Assembly (NCBI GenBank): GCA_905234305.1
Contig: CAJOHT010000053.1
Span: 2,090-11,812 of the forward strand
Source of the DNA: an uncultured Ruminococcus sp.
GTDB lineage: Bacteria > Bacillota > Clostridia > Oscillospirales > Acutalibacteraceae
DNA length: 9,723 nucleotides
Reading direction: 5' to 3'
Positions 1-6,813 of this stretch are shown one piece after another (position 1 is the first letter of the stretch; every line of letters begins with the position of its first letter). The notes below the pieces were generated by a model. It ran no database searches and was not told where the DNA came from. It worked only from the letters and a program-made list of their open reading frames with translations. The position numbers and the translations under genes were made by a program.

Positions 1-1
1 T

Positions 2-2161
2 GATTTTCAGGGTATTTCAAAAAGTGAATGGAAGGCGTATCAGAAAGTGCTTTCCGAGTCGAATTACTGCAACCCGGTTTACGAGGCTATCGGAAACCAC
101 GAGCTTTGGCAGAGCGTAAGTCAGGGCACATCCGATTTTATTAAGGCTACGGGACTTGACGGCAACACAAGTTCATCCTCAAAGGCGTATTTTGAGAAAA
201 CGATAAACGGCGACCATTTTATATTTATGGCGCTGGAGGGCGGCTTTTATCCTCATAATACCGAAGAATTTTATGACGCTCAGCTTAACTGGCTCAGAGG
301 ACTTCTTAACCAGTATTCGGGCGACGGACATAATATTTATATTATCGAGCATTCTCACTTCTATAAATACGGCGCGGGCGACAGAGTAGACGGCGAGCCT
401 TACTACGATATTCCGCTTAAGGATGACCAGAAGGCGACAAGAGAGCTTAAGTCTATACTTAACACGTATAAGGACGCTATCTTAATTACAGGTCATACAC
501 ATATCGCGTTCGAGGCTCAGTACAACTATTCTGATAACAACGGTACATCGGCTCAGATGATTCACAACAGCTCTGTCGGCGGGGTACGCCACGTTCAGAG
601 CGATGGCTCGGGACTGGACAGAAATTACCGCGAGGACGATTGCGAGGGCTATATTGTTGACGTATTCGACGACGCTATTATCTTTAACGGCGCGGCGCTT
701 TACTACAATATGTACGACCCTAACTGCTGTTATATAGTTAAAACCTCGGCTCAGGTTCACGGCGGAGGTACAACTCCTTCCACTGACCCGACTCAGGCGA
801 CTCAGTCAACTCAAGCGACTGAGGGTACTACGGCAATTCCTACATTAAATACGACCTCGTACTATCTTAAGGGTTCGTTCAACAACTGGGGAAGCTCAAA
901 TCCCCTCTATACTACTAATGTGAGCGGTCTTTTATCAACAACGATCAGGCTGAATAACGGCTCCTATACCTTTAAAATCAACAACGGCTCAACCTGGTAC
1001 GGAAACGATAACGAAAACAATCCGATCGAGGATACTACTAAAAAGACTTCTCAAGGCGGATGGATATTTACTACAGATCAGGGCAACTGTTATCTGAAGG
1101 CTTCGGGCGGATACTATACCTTTACCTTTAACACTTCTAACAACAAGGTGAATATTTATTACAGTACAACCGACCCGTATGCTACCGAGCCTACCGAGGC
1201 TGCGACTCAGCCGACTACCGCTAAGCCGACAACAGAGCCGACTACGGTACAGCCTACTACCGCTGAGCCGACAACAGAACCGACTACGGTTCAACCGACA
1301 ACTGTTGAACCTACAGAACCGACAACGGTTCAACCGACAACTGCTGAGCCGACAACGGAACCGACTACAGTACAGCCTACTACCGCTAAACCGACAACAG
1401 AGCCTGCTACACAGCAGCCCGTGACTACTGAACCTGCAACCGAGTCCTCGGGTTATTTTCTTGGTAATGTAAACGATGACAACGAGATTACTATTCTTGA
1501 CGCTACATTGATTCAGAAGCATACGGCTAAGCTGTTTACTTTCAGCGATGAGCGTAAGGCGGCGGCTGATGTAAGCGGAGACGGCAAGGTTTCTATTATT
1601 GACGCGACGCTTATTCAAAAATACATCGCCCATATGATTACCTCATTCCCCGCGGAGAAGAAGGGCGCTAAACTTAAGACAGGCGCTACCTTGTCAAGCG
1701 TACAAAGTAACCTCGCGCTTTATTACCGTTACTCGTCCTATGACGCGTACCAGGCGCTTAAGAAGGAATACCGCAGCGGAAACAACGACCTTTCTAAGCT
1801 GACTGCGCTTGAGAATGCGCTGCTCGCGGTTGTAGACCCGAATAATACAGACGCTAATGATACCGTAACGGTGTTCTTTGAGAAGCCAAGCGGCTGGAGT
1901 AATCCGAACGCGTACGTATGGAAGGACTCTCACGAAGAAAAAGGATGGCCAGGCAATTCGATGGAATATGCTGGTAAGAACGATAATAACATTTACGTAT
2001 ATAAATATACCGTAAATCTCGGAACTTACGAAAAGATTATCTTTAACGACGGCTCTAACCAGACGCCCGATATTATCTTAACGGATAATTATCTTGCGTA
2101 TTATTTGCAGGACGGAGTTGTTAAGAGCTATCCGTTTAAGGACTCATATGTTAAGAAATAA
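2..2161 (+). CDS. Secreted calcineurin-like phosphoesterase with dockerin and CBM26-like module (5' partial)
   Basis: The reading frame is open from the left edge (base 2), so the gene is cut and the signal peptide plus the first metal-binding motifs (DxH, GDxxD/Y) lie outside; the GTG at 47 is not its real start. Visible residues are numbered from base 2. A binuclear metallophosphoesterase core is shown by GNHE (31-34), IIEHSH (114-119) and GHTH (164-167), the pattern of calcineurin-like and purple-acid-type phosphatases. Then follow a beta domain starting YYLKGSFNNWG (about 286-390), resembling starch-binding/E-set modules, a Thr/Pro linker (about 391-483), a type I dockerin with two calcium loops each followed by DATLIQK (about 484-545), a short helical stretch, and a CBM26-like module (about 620-719). 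Family knowledge says dockerins dock onto cohesins and CBM26 binds starch. The phosphatase substrate is unknown; phosphorylated starch or phytate are guesses. It lies 12 bp before the next gene, so co-transcription is likely. Confidence 0.85.
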   Translation, partial: DFQGISKSEWKAYQKVLSESNYCNPVYEAIGNHELWQSVSQGTSDFIKATGLDGNTSSSSKAYFEKTINGDHFIFMALEGGFYPHNTEEFYDAQLNWLRGLLNQYSGDGHNIYIIEHSHFYKYGAGDRVDGEPYYDIPLKDDQKATRELKSILNTYKDAILITGHTHIAFEAQYNYSDNNGTSAQMIHNSSVGGVRHVQSDGSGLDRNYREDDCEGYIVDVFDDAIIFNGAALYYNMYDPNCCYIVKTSAQVHGGGTTPSTDPTQATQSTQATEGTTAIPTLNTTSYYLKGSFNNWGSSNPLYTTNVSGLLSTTIRLNNGSYTFKINNGSTWYGNDNENNPIEDTTKKTSQGGWIFTTDQGNCYLKASGGYYTFTFNTSNNKVNIYYSTTDPYATEPTEAATQPTTAKPTTEPTTVQPTTAEPTTEPTTVQPTTVEPTEPTTVQPTTAEPTTEPTTVQPTTAKPTTEPATQQPVTTEPATESSGYFLGNVNDDNEITILDATLIQKHTAKLFTFSDERKAAADVSGDGKVSIIDATLIQKYIAHMITSFPAEKKGAKLKTGATLSSVQSNLALYYRYSSYDAYQALKKEYRSGNNDLSKLTALENALLAVVDPNNTDANDTVTVFFEKPSGWSNPNAYVWKDSHEEKGWPGNSMEYAGKNDNNIYVYKYTVNLGTYEKIIFNDGSNQTPDIILTDNYLAYYLQDGVVKSYPFKDSYVKK
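1208..1450 (+). repeat. Coding tandem repeat for Thr/Pro-rich linker
   Basis: Five in-frame copies of a 42-nt unit encode variants of QPTTAKPTTEPTTV, beginning at 1208, 1250, 1292, 1331 and 1373. The third copy lacks one codon, and a degenerate sixth copy runs from 1415 to 1450. The block is a flexible, probably glycosylated linker between the beta domain and the dockerin. Near-identical copies make it prone to copy-number change and to collapse in short-read assembly. Confidence 0.9.
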
Positions 2162-2173
2162 GGTGGAAAAACG

Positions 2174-3424
2174 ATGAAGAATTGTTTAGCTAAATCATAT
2201 ATCAGAATTCCCTTGATAGCGTTGTTCGCTGTACTTACCGTAATGCTTTTCTGTATGCTGGGCTCAACAAAAGCCGAGGCTAAAACGGTGACAATAAAAT
2301 CCCGCGAGGCTTTCAGAAACCTTAACTGGAAAAATAAAGGCTTCGGCCCTGGGTCATATAAACTCGGCGTCGGTATGGACCTCGCTACAAATCTTCCCGC
2401 TAACGAACACGGCACCTGCCTGCTCACTAAGGGAAAATTCGTTATCGATTTAAACGGAAATACTCTCCAGAGTACCGACCCTGAACAAACCGTGCTTGAT
2501 ATCAGAGGAGCTACCGTTATCCTGAAGGACTCAAAGGCGAAAACAGCCTCAAGGTCACGTCCCAGCATCCGCTCATACGGACTGGGCGCGGTTCAGATTA
2601 CGTCGGGTAAACTTACGATAAAAAGCGGCTATTACTGCGGCGCAAGCGACGGTACAAATAATCCCGTAGGACTCCACGTTGGCGGCGGTACCTGTACGGT
2701 AAACGGCGGCGTTTTTGAAGGCGACCACGTAGGCGCTTCGGTTATGGGCGGAAATATGCGCATAAACGGCGGCACATTCCGTACCTCGTATATGTTCGCT
2801 CTTATGGAAATGGGCGGCGGTAATATAAAAATCACCAATGGTACGTTTACAAATACAAAAGCAGGCAGCTTTAATCCGACATTCGCTCTCGGCGCGTTGA
2901 ATACCTCGGGCAGCAACTACAACTTCGGAAAATGGCTTGCGGACGGCGCCAGCTTCAACCCTACGATAATGACTTATTATTGGAACGGCACAAGTACCGA
3001 TACTTCGGCGTATCCGACAAAAATGGTCGGTACCCAGTATGTCCAAACTCCGTATACTTACCCTTACGCGGTTGCTTATACCGGCAACAGCGGTTATGAG
3101 GCGGTTACGGTTAAAGTAAATTCAAACGGACTTAAGCCCGCCCCGACGTCTATGAAGAAACTTAAAGCGGGCAGAAATGCCGTTAAGGTAAGCTGGAAGA
3201 AAGTTAAAAAGAACGTGAGCGGTTATGCCGTTCAGTACAGCGCCTCAAAGAATTTTAAAGGCAAAAAGACTGTTACGGTTAAGGGAAGCGCTAAAACTTC
3301 CGCGAAAATCACTAAGCTGAAAAGCGGTAAAAAATACTACTTCCGCGTAAGAACCTATAGAAGTCTAAACGGCGCTAAATTCTACTCAAGCTGGAGTAAA
3401 GCTAAGAATAAAACAGCGAAATAG
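2174..3424 (+). CDS. Secreted beta-helix protein with C-terminal fibronectin type III domain
   Basis: This 416-residue protein has an N-terminal signal peptide: basic start, hydrophobic core at about 11-30, and likely cleavage after AEA at residue 36. The central part carries rung-like repeats of the form x-I/V-x-G/N-G-x-F/Y at about 147-154, 174-181, 195-202 and 218-225, typical of right-handed beta-helix (pectin-lyase-like) folds. No catalytic motif was recognised, so binding or structural use is as likely as lyase activity. Residues about 323-413 form a lysine-rich fibronectin type III domain (KVSW at 348-351, YYFRVRTY at 398-405). The ATG at 2174 is chosen because an AGGTGG ribosome-binding site lies 7 bases upstream, right at the stop codon of the preceding dockerin protein. 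Both genes share one terminator, so an operon is likely. It has no dockerin of its own. Exact function unknown. Confidence 0.85.
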   Translation: MKNCLAKSYIRIPLIALFAVLTVMLFCMLGSTKAEAKTVTIKSREAFRNLNWKNKGFGPGSYKLGVGMDLATNLPANEHGTCLLTKGKFVIDLNGNTLQSTDPEQTVLDIRGATVILKDSKAKTASRSRPSIRSYGLGAVQITSGKLTIKSGYYCGASDGTNNPVGLHVGGGTCTVNGGVFEGDHVGASVMGGNMRINGGTFRTSYMFALMEMGGGNIKITNGTFTNTKAGSFNPTFALGALNTSGSNYNFGKWLADGASFNPTIMTYYWNGTSTDTSAYPTKMVGTQYVQTPYTYPYAVAYTGNSGYEAVTVKVNSNGLKPAPTSMKKLKAGRNAVKVSWKKVKKNVSGYAVQYSASKNFKGKKTVTVKGSAKTSAKITKLKSGKKYYFRVRTYRSLNGAKFYSSWSKAKNKTAK

Positions 3425-3451
3425 AAAAAAGGGCGGGGAACCGCCCTTTTT
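3425..3451 (+). terminator. Rho-independent terminator of the dockerin/beta-helix unit
   Basis: A perfect GGGCGG/CCGCCC stem (3431-3436 and 3441-3446) with a GGAA tetraloop starts directly after the stop codon. It is flanked by six A residues before and five T residues after, which extend the stem. It ends the upstream two-gene unit. Confidence 0.93.
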
Positions 3452-3481
3452 CAATTAAGATGTAAGAATTAAGAATTTTAA

Positions 3482-3544
3482 GGTAATAGATAATAAGTAA
3501 TAGGTAATAAGTAATAGGTATTAGGTAATATGTAATATGTAATT
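3482..3544. repeat. Nine-copy degenerate 7-bp tandem repeat (GGTAATA family)
   Basis: Nine successive heptamers read GGTAATA, GATAATA, AGTAATA, GGTAATA, AGTAATA, GGTATTA, GGTAATA, TGTAATA and TGTAATT. The array is just downstream of the terminator and preceded by AAGAATTAAGAATTTTA. It lies outside any gene. No function is evident; slippage-generated intergenic sequence is the simplest reading. Confidence 0.85.
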
Positions 3545-3775
3545 AGTCTACAGCAGAACGTTCCCCAAGTATCCAAATTACGATAGTGTCTTTGATATTT
3601 GGAGGATAGCATATTTAAGAGTGGGAATGCAAGTGATGACGAAGATACTTAAAATTTCTTTACAAGAAAATTACATCTATTTAACTCTTTTAGTCAGTAT
3701 AAAAACAAAAATTACAAGAGTCTTATAATTCTCATACAAGATTACCAAATTTAGGTTACATTTTCCGAATATGTA
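3545..3775. other. AT-rich non-coding stretch, nothing recognised
   Basis: No convincing gene, RNA or hairpin was found here. Composition is much more AT-rich than the neighbouring genes. A 30-codon frame starting MTKILKISLQ at about 3636 has no good ribosome-binding site and looks like chance. Confidence 0.5.
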
Positions 3776-3804
3776 TTGACTTTATGCACGTTTTAGGGTA
3801 TTAT
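3776..3804 (+). promoter_or_regulatory. Sigma-A promoter of murA
   Basis: TTGACT (3776-3781) is separated by exactly 17 bases from TATTAT (3799-3804), five of six consensus matches in each box. Transcription would start near 3811, leaving a leader of about 170 nt before murA. No other gene lies between. Confidence 0.8.
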
Positions 3805-3810
3805 TCTATT

Positions 3811-3984
3811 TGGATGAAATTGTGGTGTTTTTTATTTATTGCCACTAGAACTTGTGCTTTTCTTAACAAACTTGTAACTTTATCTATATTTTGGAAGGTA
3901 TGATTTAAGCTATAAGGAGCATAAGCTAAATATTGAGTTTTACTTTTTGCTATATGCAATTTTTGGAAATTGGAGTGTGCCACG
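3811..3984 (+). promoter_or_regulatory. Long 5' leader of murA
   Basis: The predicted transcript carries about 170 nt before the murA start. It contains two AACTTGT and two TAAGCTA direct repeats and an AAGGAG motif (3914-3919) with no well-placed start codon. No riboswitch class or strong terminator hairpin was recognised. The murA ribosome-binding site itself is TGGAGTG at 3971-3977. Confidence 0.45.
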
Positions 3985-5280
3985 TTGGAGAAATATGTAA
4001 TTAACGGCGGCAATGTGCTTGACGGTGAAGTTGTCATCAGCGGCGCAAAGAACGCGGCGGTTGCTATTATCCCCGCAGTAATACTTTGTGACGAGCCTTG
4101 TCGTATAGAAAATATACCTAATATCAGCGATGTTACCCTTATCGGAAGAATTCTTCAGGAAATGGGCGCTGAGGTAAGAAGAATCGATAAAAGCACCTTA
4201 TATATAAACCCCGCAAAAATATCCTCGTATCAGGCTACGTCGGATTTAGTACGCGGAATGCGCGCGTCTTACTATCTGCTCGGAGCCTTGCTCGGAAGAT
4301 GTCACCAGGCTAAGGTTTGTTTACCAGGAGGCTGTAACTTCGGCGCAAGACCTATCGACCTGCATCTTAAAGGTTTTGCCGCTATGGGAGCGCATCACGA
4401 GCTTGTTAACGGGGCTATTATTGACGTAAGGTCTGACCGCAGGCTTCAGGGCAATCATATTTACCTTGACTTCGCGTCGGTAGGCGCTACTATTAACATT
4501 ATGCTCGCCGCTGTTAAGGCTGAGGGCTTGACTGTTATTGAGAACGCCGCTAAGGAACCGCATATCGTTGATTTAGCTAACTTCCTTAACTCTATGGGAG
4601 CGCAGATCCGTGGCGCCGGTACCGATACAATTAAAATCCGCGGAGTTGATTTCCTCCACGGCGTAACTTATTCGATTATTCCCGACCAGATCGAGGCGGG
4701 TACCTATATGTGCGCGGCTGCCGCTACAAGAGGCAGAGTCCTCGTTACTAACGTAACTCCTAAACACCTTGAGTCGATTACCGCTAAGCTGCGTGAAATC
4801 GGCTGTGAGATAAGAGAATTTGACGAGGCGGTTCTTGTAGACGCTACCCAGCGTCCTTTAAACCGTTGTAATATTAAGACTATGCCTCATCCTGGATTCC
4901 CGACCGACTGCCAGCCGCAGTTCGCGACATTGCTTTGTACCGTAGAGGGTACGAGTATTATTAACGAGAGCGTATGGGATAACCGTTACCAGTACGTGTC
5001 CGAGCTTACGTTAATGGGCGCGCATATCTCGGTTGAGGGAAGGCTCGCTATTATCGAGGGCGGTTCTAAACTTCACGCCGCTCCCGTAAAGGCTACCGAC
5101 CTGCGCGCGGGCGCCGCTATGGTAATCGCGGGACTTTGCGCCGACGGCACTACTGAGGTAAGTTCGATTCAGTATATCGAGCGCGGATATGAGAACATTA
5201 TCGAGAAGCTCACTTCCTTAGGCGCCGATATTAAAAAGGTTTACTTTGACCATCATACCGACCGCTCCTTAAGAGCATAA
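3985..5280 (+). CDS. murA: UDP-N-acetylglucosamine 1-carboxyvinyltransferase
   Basis: MurA transfers enolpyruvate from phosphoenolpyruvate to UDP-GlcNAc, the first committed cytoplasmic step of peptidoglycan synthesis, and is the fosfomycin target. The TTG at 3985 is preferred: it gives MEKYVINGG, the usual MurA N-terminus, and GGAG lies 9 bases upstream, whereas a TTG at 3970 would overlap that site. The 431-residue product is full length. Key residues are present: Lys22-Asn23, Arg93 (Arg91 in E. coli), catalytic loop PGGCNFGARP with Cys117 (E. coli Cys115), PHPGFPTD with Asp308 (E. coli Asp305), DLRAG with Arg374 and IERGYE with Arg400. Cys rather than Asp at 117 predicts fosfomycin sensitivity. 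It is a single-gene unit with its own promoter and terminator. Many Firmicutes have two paralogues (MurA and MurZ); which one this is cannot be told from the window. Confidence 0.97.
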   Translation: MEKYVINGGNVLDGEVVISGAKNAAVAIIPAVILCDEPCRIENIPNISDVTLIGRILQEMGAEVRRIDKSTLYINPAKISSYQATSDLVRGMRASYYLLGALLGRCHQAKVCLPGGCNFGARPIDLHLKGFAAMGAHHELVNGAIIDVRSDRRLQGNHIYLDFASVGATINIMLAAVKAEGLTVIENAAKEPHIVDLANFLNSMGAQIRGAGTDTIKIRGVDFLHGVTYSIIPDQIEAGTYMCAAAATRGRVLVTNVTPKHLESITAKLREIGCEIREFDEAVLVDATQRPLNRCNIKTMPHPGFPTDCQPQFATLLCTVEGTSIINESVWDNRYQYVSELTLMGAHISVEGRLAIIEGGSKLHAAPVKATDLRAGAAMVIAGLCADGTTEVSSIQYIERGYENIIEKLTSLGADIKKVYFDHHTDRSLRA

Positions 5281-5297
5281 TTTAATAACATAATATT

Positions 5298-5332
5298 CAC
5301 CGTACGGGTATATGCCTGTGCGGTGTTTTTTT
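5298..5332 (+). terminator. Rho-independent terminator of murA
   Basis: An 11-bp stem (5298-5308 with 5315-5325, including two G-T pairs) closes a 6-base loop and is followed by seven T residues. It lies 17 bases after the murA stop. Confidence 0.93.
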
Positions 5333-5549
5333 AGTATTGCCCGTTTTGTGGTACACTTAAACGCCGTGCAGATAGGGAAGATATTCAATAAGCTGGCTCC
5401 GGATAATGAGATGATATTTAATTTAAAAACAAAGTTTAATAATCAATACGTTCTACCAATTAAAAAATCATTATTAAGCAATAACATCTATTAAATATAC
5501 ATAACATAGAGGTTATCATAGAGGTTATATCAAGGTTGATTTTAAAGCG
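5333..5549. other. Non-coding debris region with zinc-ribbon-like scrap
   Basis: No intact gene is visible. Directly after the murA terminator, bases 5335-5391 read YCPFCGTLKRRADREDIQ and then stop, resembling the C-terminal end of a small zinc-ribbon protein, but there is a stop codon just before it and no start. A 60-codon frame at 5312-5494 begins inside the murA terminator and matches nothing I recognise. The rest is AT-rich and apparently empty apart from the tandem repeat listed separately. Confidence 0.4.
5505..5528. repeat. Two perfect tandem copies of CATAGAGGTTAT
   Basis: The 12-bp unit occurs twice in direct succession. Preceded by ATAA, the first copy also forms an inverted repeat ATAAC/GTTAT with a 6-base spacer (5501-5516). 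It could be an operator remnant or chance duplication. Confidence 0.7.
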
Positions 5550-5589
5550 AAAAACTCCCGAAACCCGCATAAACAGTAGGTTTCAGGAG
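5550..5589 (-). terminator. Orphan minus-strand terminator
   Basis: Read on the minus strand, CTCCTGAAACC (5589-5579) pairs over 11 bp, with one T-G wobble, with GGTTTCGGGAG (5565-5555) around a 13-base loop, followed by TTTTT. On the plus strand the wobble becomes a C-A mismatch and there is no T-tract, so it points leftward. No minus-strand gene ends near it, which suggests that its gene has been lost. Confidence 0.7.
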
Positions 5590-5640
5590 CTGATATGTAA
5601 GATGGAAGTTGATTTCTTTATAAAACATCTTTAGTTAAGG

Positions 5641-5988
5641 GAAAATAAAATCGAAAAAATGCCGCAGACTGATTTTGATGAAATTATTGAGAAATAAGTC
5701 GAGATGAATATAGCTCACCCGTTTAGAGAAGGTAACGGAAGAGCTATGAGGATTTGGCTGGATTATGTTTTAAAAATAGAAATAGGTAAGGTTGTTGATT
5801 GGAGTATGGTCGATAAGGACGATTATCTTCTCGCTATGGAGCGCAGTCCGATAAAAGATACGGAGATTAAAACGATTCTCAAAAACGCGCTTACGGAAAA
5901 AATAAACGACCGTGAGATTTATATGAAAGGCATTGACCACAGCTATTACTACGAGGGATATAATATATTTAATACAGAAGATATTTAA
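5641..5988 (+). pseudogene. fic: Remnant of a Fic-domain AMP transferase gene
   Basis: The frame encodes IEKMPQTDFDEIIEK, then a TAA stop (5695-5697) where the family has Tyr, then [15 protein letters not shown] and on to YYYEGY near the C-terminus. [12 protein letters not shown] fits the Fic active-site pattern HxFx(D/E)GNGRxxR exactly. Fic enzymes typically AMPylate target proteins and often act in toxin-antitoxin or stress systems. Full-length relatives have about 200 residues; here about 100 N-terminal residues are missing, since homology begins near base 5650 and an additional in-frame TAG lies at 5632-5634. A 94-residue product could start at the ATG at 5704, but there is no good ribosome-binding site and the fold would be incomplete. 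I call it a decayed gene, with intact-looking codons in the 3' part suggesting recent loss. Confidence 0.82.
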
Positions 5989-5990
5989 TG

Positions 5991-6031
5991 AAAAGAGGCT
6001 GGCTCAATATGATGAGTCAGCCTCAGCTTTT
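5991..6031. terminator. Bidirectional terminator between fic remnant and tcdA
   Basis: A 12-bp stem (5995-6006 with 6013-6024, one G-T pair) encloses a 6-base loop. It has AAAA before and AGCTTTT after on the plus strand, and reads into CTTTTCATTA on the minus strand. It lies between two convergent genes and can serve both. Confidence 0.85.
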
Positions 6032-6070
6032 GCGTGATGTATGAGGGGATGGTATTCCGCTTACCACTTA

Positions 6071-6761
6071 TCACTTTCTGCTATCTAAATCTCTTATAAC
6101 CTCTCCTGCAATAATCAGCCCCGCGACTGAGGGGGTGAAGGCGGTGCTTCCGGGAGTTTGGCGGCGGTGAGCCTCGCGGTTAAGCTCTTCGTTAGAGAGG
6201 GGAGAGAGCGGTTTTTCCTTTGAATAAACCACCTTGAGTTTTTTTATACCGCGTTTTTTTAGTTCCGAACGCATTACTCTCGCTAAAGGGCATACCGAGG
6301 TTTTAAAAATATCCTCAATTTCAAACATCTCGGGGTGGAGCTTATTGCCCGCGCCCATCGAGGAGATGATTGGGACTCCCGCTTTATCGGCGTTTATAAC
6401 AAGCTCTATTTTGCCCGCTACCGTGTCGATTGCGTCTACTATATAATCGTACTCCTTGAAGTCAAAAAGCGCTGAGGTCTCGGGAGTAAAGAAGACAGTG
6501 TGCTTTTTTATTTTTAACTCGGGGTTAATATCGAGGAAACGCTTCTCAGCCGCGTCTACCTTAAGCATACCCACGGTGCTGTGAAGAGCGATGATCTGGC
6601 GGTTAAGGTTACTGAGGGCGACAGTATCGTTGTCGATAATATCGATCGCACCTATTCCGCTGCGTACCAGCGCCTCGGCGGTAAATCCGCCTACTCCGCC
6701 TATCCCGTTCAATACCTTCGCTGCCGATAAGCAGCTCTATGCGTTCATACTGGTTTCCCAT
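6071..6761 (-). pseudogene. tcdA: tRNA threonylcarbamoyladenosine dehydratase, apparently frameshifted
   Basis: TcdA (CsdL/YgdL, ThiF/E1-like fold) uses ATP to cyclise t6A37 of tRNA to ct6A. The true start is the ATG at 6761: AAAGGA lies 9 bases upstream and a TATAAT promoter just before. It encodes MGNQYERIELLIGSEGIE, the family N-terminus. Then the frame breaks near 6707: the Rossmann loop GIGGVGG continues in another frame, and about ten residues expected between (the first beta strand, ending xVF) are missing. A deletion of roughly 29 bases explains this. The rest is normal: DNDTVALSNLNRQ with its Arg, VDAIDT, ISSMGAGNKL, TSVCPLA, and a GSTAFTPSVAG C-terminus. A 213-residue product from a TTG at 6712 would lack a ribosome-binding site and the first strand. 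Sequencing or assembly error remains possible. Confidence 0.8.
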
Positions 6762-6783
6762 ATTCTCACGTCCTTTAAAGAAG

Positions 6784-6812
6784 ATTATACTATTTTATTG
6801 CGGATTTTACAA
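6784..6812 (-). promoter_or_regulatory. Promoter of tcdA
   Basis: On the minus strand, TTGTAA (6812-6807) is followed after 17 bases by a perfect TATAAT (6789-6784). Transcription would start near 6777, almost at the AAAGGA ribosome-binding site (6776-6771), giving a very short leader. Confidence 0.75.
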
Positions 6813-6813
6813 G

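Noticed and set aside
989..1633. Minus-strand 214-codon frame rich in Ser, Arg and Cys
   Set aside because: It is the antisense of the Thr/Pro repeat linker and dockerin; its regularity comes from the 42-nt repeats, and no ribosome-binding site or family is visible.
2128..3046. Several minus-strand frames of 90-157 codons
   Set aside because: They lie opposite the beta-helix gene, which has a signal peptide, ribosome-binding site and domain pattern; the antisense products resemble no family.
3482..3544. CRISPR array
   Set aside because: The period is only 7 bp with no spacers and no cas genes nearby.
3636..3728. A 30-codon plus-strand frame in the AT-rich gap
   Set aside because: No ribosome-binding site, no promoter directly upstream, and composition expected by chance.
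5312..5494. A 60-codon plus-strand frame behind murA
   Set aside because: Its start lies inside the murA terminator hairpin and the product matches nothing recognised.
5555..5589. Possible tRNA or structured RNA around the inverted repeat upstream of fic
   Set aside because: It has a single stem-loop and a T-tract on the minus strand, with no cloverleaf arms; a terminator explains it fully.
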